A stretch of DNA of 64,000 nt, from NCBI GenBank assembly GCA_022225965.2, contig JAKJXP020000024.1, positions 372,001 through 436,000 of the forward strand, written 5' to 3'. Each line of letters begins with the position of its first letter. The first letter of the stretch is position 1. Positions 1 to 9,842 of this stretch are shown piece after piece. Made by a program: the position numbers and the translations under genes. Below the pieces are notes generated by a model. The model saw only the letters and a list, made by a program, of their open reading frames with translations, searched no databases and was not told where the DNA came from. The stretch is from Diatrype stigma. Its lineage: Eukaryota > Ascomycota > Sordariomycetes > Xylariales > Diatrypaceae.

Positions 1-1
1 C

Positions 2-793
2 GACTCGTACATCTATGGGACGCCAAACGAACCTTTCAGACCGGGCTCCGCGCTTTTCAACGTGCCTTGGTACGAACAGCCCCAGCGACCGATTCGGCCC
101 GCTACGCACTTCGGCTACTTCGACCCCCGAGTGCACTGGTCGCAGCCGAAGTCGGACCAATGGTACCGGGACAAACAAGCCGAGATTACGAAACGAGGTG
201 GCAGGAAGTCGCGGATTGGGAAAGCGGCAGTGAGCATGGCGCGGCGCAAACTTGAGGACCAGAGGGCCGACCGCCGCGTCAACCTGCCGGACCGCGTGGC
301 GAACAACCCGAAGTGGATGGCGGCGTTGGATGAGCTGGACGGGATCATCGAGGCTAATCGCCACCGGGAGCTCGAGCGCGAGTTATGGGGGCCTGGACCC
401 AAGAAGCAGCAGCCTCGGCAGCAACAACGAGAACCCCAAGAACGTCATCAACCCCAGCAGCAGCAGCAGGAGCAGCAGCAATATCAACAGCAACAATACC
501 AACAACAGCAATACCAGCAGCTAATTCAGCAACCTCTGCAACAAGACCAATTACCCCAGCGATACCAGCAGCAGCCGCCACCGCTGCCGCCTTCATACAT
601 GCATGAGCGCGAAGAGGACGAACAATACACGGACGATGACGAGGTAGAGTACGAAAGTCCTTCTAAGTCTAGACGGCGCGGGAGGGGAAGGAAGAAGGGC
701 AAGGGAAAGGCTACGATGATGATCGACGAGGATGACTATGATTACGATGGCGGCGATGATGAGTATGTTGGTGTGGTATCAGATCTACCGTAG
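2..793 (+). CDS. Partial glutamine-rich protein (3' end of gene)
   Basis: The reading frame is already open at the window edge and runs to a TAG at 791-793, so the start codon and probably earlier exons lie upstream. About 263 residues are visible. The first part is charged and probably folded, with a conserved-looking stretch around NPKWMAALDELDGIIEANR. It is followed by a long glutamine-rich low-complexity tract (about bases 395-580) and then by an acidic segment, a basic cluster with an AT-hook-like RRRGRGRKKGKGK, and an acidic tail. Basic and acidic patches with polyQ suggest a nuclear or chromatin/transcription-associated protein, but this is inference from composition only. I do not recognise the family. 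Confidence 0.7.
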   Translation, partial: DSYIYGTPNEPFRPGSALFNVPWYEQPQRPIRPATHFGYFDPRVHWSQPKSDQWYRDKQAEITKRGGRKSRIGKAAVSMARRKLEDQRADRRVNLPDRVANNPKWMAALDELDGIIEANRHRELERELWGPGPKKQQPRQQQREPQERHQPQQQQQEQQQYQQQQYQQQQYQQLIQQPLQQDQLPQRYQQQPPPLPPSYMHEREEDEQYTDDDEVEYESPSKSRRRGRGRKKGKGKATMMIDEDDYDYDGGDDEYVGVVSDLP

Positions 794-1751
794 ATTCTGT
801 CTGCTGCTATATACGTTGGCGGAATGTGCACATGCGCCTGAATATGACCTACGAAGACATCGCGCTGAGAAGGTGCACAATGATATGCATGGTGTGCATA
901 GGTACGTACGTGCGTGGCTGCCTACAGTTACCTACGATCTTGGGATGGGATGCATGCAAGAGCCAGCCAAAAAACCCCGACAAGAATTGTGCTGTGGTCT
1001 TGAAACGAACACAATGTTCAATCTCTATACATTTGCGGTCGCAAGGCACTGTATCAGGTCCCTCATCACCTATAATGCCCGGTCGGGGCGGGGCAGGGTG
1101 CGTGCGGGTCAACTCAGCATAGGTAGCATTGCTATTGCCTGAGCCCAGGAAAGACAGAAACGCGAGAGAGAGGCGCAAACAGAAAGGGGGGAGCAGTAAG
1201 GTCGGTTTGCATTTGAAATAATCACAAGGCTATCGAATCGAACTCGGCCGACCTCAATTCAGCAAGGGATATAAATAGACACTTGGGTGCATGGGGCAGA
1301 GGGATTATAACGAACCGAGTGGCTGCTTACCACAGGGAATGGAACGGTAGCATAAATCATGATGCGTGGAAATGTCAGAAGCCTTTTACCTATCCGTCGT
1401 TGACCTCGTCTCGTTGCTACGCGAATCATCTTCTCGCCCACTTTATTTTCCAAACACTTCCTTTCTTACGGTGGGAAGTATTCACAAAGTATTATGCGCC
1501 ACCCAAGTCAATGCGGAGGGAAGGTAAGTAGGTAGTAGGTATGTAATGGATGTTTATTTGCCCGTTTTGCCCATTTTCCCAACACCGTACCGAACTAAAT
1601 GAAACTGTGTCTGTATACATCTATCTCTCTGCCTACCTGCTTAGGTATCTACGTAGGCATTGTAGGGCATCTCTCGCCCCTGGTTCTTTCTAGCTAGCCT
1701 CCTTCTAATGTTGTTCTTTCCCAAATCTATCTTCGATGAACCAGACTCACC
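794..1751. other. Intergenic spacer
   Basis: This stretch lies between the convergent ends of the Q-rich gene and the aconitase-like gene. It has only short, unconvincing reading frames in all frames, and a run of TAGGTA/ACCTAC tracts near 1525-1660. I see no RNA gene in it. Confidence 0.5.
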
Positions 1752-4299
1752 TCACCGATGCGCCTGCTTAGCCAACAGGTTCAGCGCGCTGCCCGCGAGG
1801 ATGAACAGGGCCTGGTCCTTGCTGACGGCGTGCTTGGTCTTGATCTCGAAGGTCTCGCCCGTGGCGTGCTTGCGCACGCGCAGGGCGACCTCGCCGTCGC
1901 CGCCGCGCCGCAGCATGTCCAGCAGCCCGACGGTCTCGACCTCGTCGCAGGCGCCGATGCGGGGGTAGTCAGCCTCGGGGTCGGCGAAGGTCAGGGGCAC
2001 GACCCCCTGCTTCTTCAGGTTCGTCTCGTGGATGCGCGCGAAGCTCTTGGCCAGCACGAGCCGCGCGCCCAGGTACCGCGGCTGCAGCGCGGCGTGCTCG
2101 CGCGCCGAGCCCTCGCCGTAGTTGTGCTCGGCCACCACGAGCCAGGGCTGGCCGCGCTCGCGCCAGCGCTGGCCCAGCTCCGGGATCGTCACCGTGGCCC
2201 CGTCGCCGAGCAGGTCGGCCACCTCGTTGACAGCGCCCGTCTCGCCGTTGGTCGCCGTGTTCAGCGTGTTGGCGCTGATGTTGGGCAGGTGGCCCTTGTA
2301 CTTGAGCCACGGCCCCGCCGCCGAGATCGTGTCGGTCGTGCACTTGCCCGCCACCTTCACGAGCACGCGCAGGCCCGTCAGCTCCGAGTCGGGGAAGGGC
2401 GCGAACGGCTCGAGCAGCGCGAGCCGCTCCGACGTCGGCGCGATGGCGACGCTAGCACTCGGGTCGGGCGCCGACACTAGGGGGCGGAACTCCGGGCGCG
2501 CGACCTCGAAGGGCTGCAGCGGTAGCTCGCGGCCGCTGCCGGCTGGCGGCGAGAAGCGGAATTCGCCGCCGTCCGCGGTCGGCAGGGCGTCTGTCATCGG
2601 GTTGAAGGTGGTGCGGCCCGCGAAGGCCATGGCGGTGACAACCTCGGGCGACGCGAGGAAGTTCATCGTGCCCGGGTTGCCGTCGTTGCGGCCCTTGAAG
2701 TTGCGGTTGAACGAAGTCAGGATGGCGTTCTCGGTGCCCTTTTCCACGTCGTCGCTGCGCTTCCACTGCCCGATGCAGGGGCCGCACGCATTCGACAGGA
2801 TCGTGCTGCCCGCCTCGCGGAACGTCTCGAGCGGGCCGTCCCGCCGTAAGGTCTCCCGAATCTGGTCGCTGCCCGGCGTCACATAGAAGTCCGACGCCGG
2901 CTTCAGGCCGGCCTCCATCGCCTCACGCACCATGCTCTCCACGCGCGTCATGTCTTCATACGAACTGTTGGTGCAGCTGCCGATCAGGCCTGCCGACAGC
3001 TTCTCGGGCCAGTTTTGCTCCTTGACCGTATCCTTAAATTGGGACAGAGGGGTGGACAGGTCGGGGGTGAACGGTCCGTTGATGTGCGGCTCCAGCGTGG
3101 AGAGGTCGATGGTGATGATCTCGTCGTAGTGAGCCCCCTCGTCGGCGCCAAGGCGGATGATGTCGGAGAACTTCTTAGCCTCGGCCGCGACGTCGTGTCT
3201 GTGCGTCGCTTCCAGGTACCGGACGTGCGCCGTGTTGAAGGGGAAGATCGAAGTCGTGGCGCCAACTTCAGCACCCATATTACAGATGGTCGACATGCCC
3301 GTGCAACTCAAGGTCTCGACGCCGGATCCGAAATATTCGATAATGAAGCCAGTACCACCACGCACTGTCAACTGCCCGGCGAGGTTCAGTATGATATCCT
3401 TGGGCGACGCCCAGCCATTGAGCTTCCCGGTCAGCTCCACGCCCAGAATGCGGGGTGCCTTGAGTTCCCAAGGCGCGCCGACGAGGGCCTCGACGGCATC
3501 GGCACCGCCGACACCGATAGCAATGGTAGACAGACCGCCGGCGTTGGGCGTGTGGCTGTCGGTGCCGAGCATCATCAGACCCGGGGCGGCGTAGTTCTCC
3601 AGAACGCTCTGGTGGATGATGCCGGCGCCGGGGGGCCAGAACTCGATGCCGTACTTGCGGGAGGCGGACGCGAGGAAATCGAAGACCTCGCGGTTGGTGG
3701 CGATGCCGGCCTCGAGGTCGTCGCGGGCGCCGCGCTCGCCGACGATCAGGTGGTCGCAGTGGATGCTGGCGGGGATGGCGGTGGCGGGCAGGCCGCAGGT
3801 CATGAACTGCAGCAGCGCCATCTGGGCCGAGGCGTCCTGCATTGCCACGCGGTCCGGCTTGAGCTTGAGGTTGGCCACCCCGCGCACGTCGCGCCCGCCG
3901 TTGGTCCCGGCCCCCAGCAGCGACGCCTCCGCGTCGTCCAGGTGGCTGTACAGGATCTTCTCCGCCAGCGTCAGCGCCCGCCCCCGGCCGAGCACCTCCT
4001 TCACCCGCTCGTAGTTCTTCGCCAGCCTCGAGTAGGGCGGGATCCGCGGGTTCGCGCTCGAGACGCCATCGCTGCTGCTGGAGGAGGTTGGCGTCGCGAA
4101 CGATCGGGTTTGGGGTTGGAGTTGCGTTCCGGTTCTTCGGGTTTGCGAGGAGATTGTTTCACCCCGCCAATTTCGAGTTACGAGGCCCTGGGAAAAATCG
4201 AATTAGTACAGAGTAAGGTGGAATAGAATGAGTGGCTTCTCGTCGCTTACATACCCGTAATCCAGTGCCTTGGCGGCACGCACGCCCTATTGTCGTCAT
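1752..4299 (-). CDS. aco2: Aconitase family protein, mitochondrial (Aco2/AcoB type)
   Basis: This is a two-exon gene encoding about 826 residues. Exon 2 (4187-1752) is open without an in-frame ATG. An upstream exon at 4299-4255 (ATG, 15 codons) joins in phase across a 67-nt intron with GTATGT donor and CAG acceptor. The resulting N-terminus is rich in Arg, Thr and Ser and ends in a RTFATP-like site, as expected of a mitochondrial presequence. The body has the aconitase swivel and Fe-S domains. Cluster cysteines are visible in GSCTNSSYEDM (about residue 420) and NACGPCIGQW (about 480), with substrate-site motifs LGTDSHTPNAGG and, near the C-terminus, NYGEGSAREHAALQPR. It would dehydrate and rehydrate a citrate-like substrate. 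The sequence resembles the second fungal aconitase, which has been linked to lysine biosynthesis (homocitrate dehydration) in yeast; the in vivo substrate here is not shown. Confidence 0.93.
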
Positions 4300-6028
4300 A
4301 ATTTCCTAATTATTGGCATGAGCGCTCGCATCACAAACAGACGCGGGAGAAGAATCGAATTCGCGGCTGGTTGCTAAGACCTTCTTCCAAAGGGCCCGGT
4401 AGGGAGACATATAACGGGACGGGGGGCACCGGAGGGGCACTAAGAATAAAATCTCGAAATTTTATAGCGGATTGACAATTCACTGCATCTGATTGGCAGC
4501 TGGACTTCGCGGCTTGCGATGCCGGAGACGCCCCCCTGGAGGTCTGGACAGAGGCGAGTCTGGGGAAAGAGCGCTAGCACAGGAGCAGCCTAGGTACCAG
4601 CTGTCAGCCTACAAGGCCTGCTATAGTGGTCCCTAACTGCCCTGGACTTTGAGGAGAATGCTACTACCTACATTACAGCACATGTAGTACCTAGGCTGCT
4701 AGGTAGAATGCAGCTGGGCAAAAATGTACGAGGTATAACGTGGTCAAACAAAGATGCAAAAGGATGAAACCCGTCAATTGCGATCGGAAACTGCATGTTT
4801 CCAGGATGAATTACCACGCGAGTACCTGCCGAGTTCCCAAACTATAGTGACTCCTCAGCCCCTTAGAATAAAATGTTAGGTAACTGATTGCAATTATACC
4901 AATGCTAGAATACATACTATAAGACAAAAGTCCGAAGGGATTCATACTGTTGCCAGCCAGAAGGCCTCCTTGAAGAGATGAACAAAGTTGGGTACCAATG
5001 AAATCACCGCCTATCATACACGCCGTGGTTTACAAAACGAAAATTTCATAGCTTTAAGTACGTCTGAGAACAGAAAGCAGGATGACTAGCGAATACGGCA
5101 TCATCCAGATCACTCCAAAGTGGCGGGAGTTTGTCCAGGCAATATAATACTCGTAACTCCACTGAACAGATTGGTGAAGACCAGATTCTATGTCTCAGTT
5201 TCTCGAGAGTCTGCTCGTTAGGTATCATTATGCTGAGATATAATGCTGCGACTTGCCCCGTAATACGTTGAAAAGTTGAATACTGTTTATAGTGATGAGT
5301 TCGGAGCCCCTTTAACTTGTAAGGCGGGTCACATCCTTTCGGCCGTATCCTACTCCGTACTATAGTATATCTAGTACGTAAGGATATATAGCCTAACTGC
5401 CGCGTAGATCTTCACATGCAATATTATCTATGTACCTAGTTACCTGTCCACGGAAAACCCTTTCGCGCACCTATACGCGCGTGGGATACCATCGGCCTTG
5501 GCGGGATGACTTGCAGGTTATACCTACCTAAAACAATAATAAAACATTTATGTAACGACGTGGTATTTCGGGTGTATTTTATCAGATTAGATGATGAGCA
5601 ACAGCTATAATACATAGTAAATAGGCTAACCCAGACCATCGCATCTAATGGCTGGATCCGGTGATAAATGACGCAGAAAGCGGGGAGGGAAGAAAAGGGC
5701 TGCAGATACGGGCGACCAATGAAATAATCTCGAAAGCACCTACAGCAAGACCCCCCTTAGTACATAGGTACACAATAGTATACTAGCTAGTATAGTAGGA
5801 CAACATGTTGAGACTCGAGACAAGCGGGGCCAAGTTGGGAAGAGGGACATCGGACGGACATCTGAGACGGAGGGAGGGCGGTTGACTGAGGGGCTCTGGA
5901 TATTATCTACAACAGACCGTACGAAAAGGAAACGGGAGCTTAGGTGCGCAGCTAACCTTTCGACTTGCAAGGTCAGAAAGATCACCTCCGGTCAAGGGTT
6001 GAACCGGCCTCATCTGATATCACCCTTC
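4300..6028. other. Intergenic region between divergent aconitase-like and biotin synthase genes
   Basis: About 1.7 kb without a supported gene. It must contain both promoters. AT-rich stretches and several ACCTA/TAGGTA tracts (4650-4710, 5340-5530, 5760-5800) are present. A small open frame upstream of bioB at 5882-6028 is in frame with it but lacks presequence character, so I start bioB at 6029. Confidence 0.5.
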
Positions 6029-7505
6029 ATGATGTTCGCCTACGGTACTACTAGCAGGCGTCTTGCAGGACGCCTTGCCCGGCCCGTCCAGCTGGCAGCA
6101 GCAAGCCAAAGCAATGCTCGCACATATGCCACCACGGCTACTGCCGCTTCCACTGTCGTTGGGACTGAACCTCAGCCGCCGCCACCGCCGCCGCGGCAAT
6201 GGACTCCAAGGACGTTCCCCGTTTCGGCCCCGGCTACGGACCCGCCATCTGGCCGTCGTCCCAACGGCAAGCAAATCCTCCGCGATGCCGTGGCGGCTAC
6301 CGACGTCCGCAATGACTGGACGAGAGAGGAAATTGCGGCTATCTACCATGAACCATTGATGGAGTTGGTGCACCAAGCAGTAAGAAAGGAACCCCGTCCG
6401 CACATATCAGCGTTAATATTAGAATCTACCCTCCATCGATTCCCTCTGTGTGTACTTATGATATATATATATATACAAAATATCGATGCCTGCCCTCCCT
6501 GTCTCCTGCCCCTACCTCCTACTCCCCTACCACTGACGGGCAACGAATTACTTACACGGTCTTGTCTGCTTTCCTCCCCAGGGCACGTTACACCGTCGCT
6601 TCCACGACGCCTCCGAGGTGCAGCTCTGCACCCTGATGAACATCAAGACGGGCGGCTGCACGGAGGACTGCAAGTACTGCGCGCAGTCGACGCGGTACCA
6701 GAAGGGCACGGGGCTCGAGGCCAAGAAGACGGAGAGCGTGGAGGCGGTGCTGGCGGCGGCGCGCACGGCGCGCGAGAACGGCAGCACGCGGTTCTGCATG
6801 GGCGCCGCGTGGCGCGACATGCGCGGGCGCAAGAACGGCCTCCGCAACATCGCCGCCATGGTGCAGGGCGTCAAGGCCATGGGCATGGAGGTGTGCGTCA
6901 CGCTGGGCATGATCGACGGCGAGCAGGCGCGCGAGCTCAAGGCCGCCGGCCTGACCGCCTACAACCACAACGTCGACACCAGCCGCGAGTTCTACCCCTC
7001 GGTCATCTCCACGCGCACCTACGACGAGCGCCTGCGCACCCTGGGTCACGTCCGCGACGCGGGCATCAGCGTCTGCTCGGGCGGCATCCTGGGCCTGGGC
7101 GAGGGCCACGCCGACCGCGTCGGCCTGCTGCACACCGTGTCGACGCTGCCGTCCCACCCGGAGAGCTTCCCCGTCAACGCGCTCGTGCCCATCAAGGGCA
7201 CCCCGCTCGGCGACCAACCCCCCGTCGACTTCACCGACGTGCTGCGCACCGTGGCCACGGCCCGCGTGCTCATGCCCGCCACCATCGTCCGCATCGCCGC
7301 GGGCCGCAAGACTATGTCCGAGGAGAAGCAGGCCCTGTGCTTCATGGCCGGCGCCAACGCCATCTTCACCGGCGACAAGATGCTGACCACCGAGTGCAAC
7401 GGCTACGAGGAGGACAAGGCCATGCTCGACCGCTGGGGGCTCGGCCCCATGAAGAGCTTCGAGAAGTCGCCGAAGCCTGCGGCGGTGGAATCGGAGTACT
7501 TCTGA
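6029..7505 (+). CDS. bioB: Biotin synthase (radical SAM)
   Basis: Exon 1 (6029-6379) and exon 2 (6582-7505) are joined across a 202-nt phase-0 intron (GTAAGA donor, CCCCAG acceptor), giving 424 residues. It inserts sulfur into dethiobiotin, the last step of biotin synthesis. The radical-SAM motif C-T-E-D-C-K-Y-C is at residues 143-150. The second-cluster ligands known from E. coli BioB are all recognisable: FCMGAAW, EVCVTLG, SVCSGG and VRIAAGR. Residues 1 to about 45 (MMFAYGTTSRRLAGRL...) are Arg-rich without acids, a typical mitochondrial presequence, followed by a Pro-rich linker. Exon 2 is much more GC-rich than the intron. The gene converges on bioF with 175 bp between stop codons. All key residues are present, so it should be active. 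Confidence 0.97.
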
Positions 7506-7680
7506 GTCCGTCGGATGCGGTGGCTACAAAGGGAATAGAAACGTCAAGAATAGAGATAGCCCTATGAGGAAAACACGGACTAGGATTTCGGGTGCAATGA
7601 AATACGGAGCACAATATATATAACGCTTTTTATCATTTAAATATATACATATTCTACCATATATACGTTTAATTAGCGGG

Positions 7681-9218
7681 TTACAACTTTGGCTTCTCTA
7701 CAGTTGCCTCCTGTATCTTAGATGTCTGATACACCGCCTGCTGTTCCCTCAACGTCTGCTGGACCCCCTCCGACCCCTCTTGCTGATGTAGCTTAAGCCA
7801 CTGCGCGATGGCACTGCAGAGGCCCTCCACTTGGGCAGTGGTGTTCCCAGCATGCAGACATATGCGCACCCTCTCGCTCCCCGGAGGTACGGTCGGCGGC
7901 ACAATCGGGCGAATCATGAACCCGCTCCTCTGGCAGTGTGCCGCCAAGCTCCGCGGATAGGCCGTGAGTACCGGGATGATGGGAGACTTTGGGGGGTGCT
8001 TCGCGACACCGATCAGGTGTTTTGGTGGCGGCGGCACCTGACGCGCACATAATCGCAGTAAGGACTGGTGAGTCTGGCGGATGAGATCCTCCAAGCGCTC
8101 GCGGTCGGCGTCGGCTTTGCCGCTTGCTATGTAGTCGTATACGATGTCTATGCTCAGTAGTGAGGTGAACGGCGTCGAAGTTGTGTAGATCAGGCTCCGG
8201 GCGTAGTTGATCAGGTATGATCGAGTGGTCTCCGAGCAGAGGACAACTCCTGTTATGAGACTGTTAACTCTCAATAGGCAAGGCTTTCTGCACTGTCAAC
8301 CTTCTCAAGCCAACATACTATGTATGCGTACGTACCTCCTGCACAGCCCATAGCCTTCCCGAAACCAAGCACTCTTGCCCATACCCGGTTCTCCAGGCCG
8401 AGCTTACACGCGAGTCCACGACCGCGCTGTCCGAAGATCCCCGTGGAGTGGGCTTCATCCAGAATGATGTAGCCGTTCTTGCGAGGCAGATACCTATCGA
8501 CTGCCTTGACGACTTCATCTAGACGCAACACGTCGCCGTCCATGCTATACACGCTCTCGACACAGACGAACACGTTACGCCTCCCCTCCCTCACATCCTT
8601 GCTGACACGAGCCGCGTCGATCGTCGCATCCTCCGCCGCCGCACGACCGCCCTCGCCAGTGAGTGTCCTCAGGACGTCAGCAAGCCCGCCTGGTCCGTCG
8701 ATGGCATCTGCACCCTCGCCCGTCACGGACGCGTGGGAGAAGGGGATCCTGCGGCCGGCGCGGCTCAGGCGCATGCCGTCGTGGACGCTCGCGTGGATCA
8801 GCTCGTCGTGCGCGATGACGTCGCCCGGCTGCGGGACGCAGCCCAGCAGGCCGACGTTCGCGTCGAAGGCAGAGACGAACAGCAGCGCGGCGGGCGCGCC
8901 GTGGAACGCCGCGATCTTCCGCTCGAGCGCCTCCGCAAACCGGGAGTTGCCGTCGAGGAGGCGCGAGCCCCCGGAGCCCAGAAGGGGGGACGGTGACGGT
9001 TCTGCCGCCGCTGCCGCGACCTCGTGCTGCAGGCGTGCCAGATAGGCGCGCTGGACCTCGAGGTTTGACGATAGCGACAGGTAGCCGTTCGAGGAGAAAT
9101 CCACCATGCCGCGGGGCGTCACGCTCAGGTTCCGCAGCCGGTTGTGCGATTTGCGTCGTCTGAGGAGGTTTCCCAGCGTGCCGTCAAGGCCGACGTCGCT
9201 GCCACCATCTGGAGCCAT
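7681..9218 (-). CDS. bioF: 8-amino-7-oxononanoate (KAPA) synthase
   Basis: Exon 1 (9218-8336) and exon 2 (8249-7681) are joined over an 86-nt phase-1 intron (GTACGT donor, ACAG acceptor), giving 483 residues. It condenses pimeloyl-CoA with alanine, the first committed step of the biotin pathway. Family marks of the alpha-oxoamine synthases are DFSSNGYLSL, GSGGSRLLDG, ILDEAHSTGIFG, the PLP-lysine region LGFGKAMG, and ETTRSYLINYARSLIYTT just after the splice. The C-terminus ends in Pro-Lys-Leu, close to a type-1 peroxisomal signal. Fungal BioF has been reported as peroxisomal, so this tail may matter. The gene is divergent from bioDA (624 bp apart) and convergent with bioB. Confidence 0.95.
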
Positions 9219-9842
9219 CGCAGGCAGCTCCGAAGAAGTTCAACTGCACACTGACACAGTCACACGAAGTGAACTTGCCGGTACAAGTAGAATTCGGCAC
9301 TTGCATTCACTACTTATGCAACATTGGGCGATCCATTGGTTAGTCGTGACTGACGACCTGACGGAACCCCTTGGGGACCTTCTAAGTTATCCCTTGCCCC
9401 CTGCCCCCTGCCCCTTTAGTTAGGCTGGGCAGCTGCCGGGTTGCGGGGCTTAGGTACATGCATGTACTATCATCTACTTTGTATTTATTATGTAGGTAAT
9501 AAATATTGTTGAGGTGGGGGGCACAGAAAAGAGAAAAACCACGCAGATGCCGAGGACCGTTCCTGGCCCTAACAGTTGCCTAGGAAGATCCGTTGGCTAC
9601 CTACTAATAGTATGTAGCTCCTTACTATGCCTTCGTGTGTCGTCATACTTAGTATGGGTACTACCTACTATAGGTACCCCGTACATATGCATAGATTCAT
9701 ACCGGTATGTCGGTATATATATTTATAGAGGTAGACAATTGCTACGCGCAATGATTAAAGACTGACTACTTCGCGAACAGCTGGGCTTGAGAGTTGCACG
9801 TAAATACCTGTTTACCTAGTTGTCTGGGATCAGATTCAAGGA
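9219..9842. promoter_or_regulatory. Shared bioF/bioDA divergent promoter region
   Basis: The 624 bp between the two divergent start codons must hold both promoters. It has several TACCTA/TAGGTA tracts (9440-9500, 9590-9690) and a TATATATATTTATAG stretch near 9714-9728, about 115 bp upstream of the bioDA ATG, that could serve as a TATA element. I identify no specific regulator site. Confidence 0.45.

Noticed and set aside
3015..4226. Long plus-strand open frame (403 codons) antisense to the aconitase-like gene
   Set aside because: It is the complement of a GC-rich conserved coding exon and shows no family motif; long antisense frames are expected in GC-rich genes.
5882..6028. In-frame upstream extension of bioB
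   Set aside because: It adds residues before MMFAYGTTSRRLAGRL, which is itself a good mitochondrial presequence; an earlier start would bury that signal.
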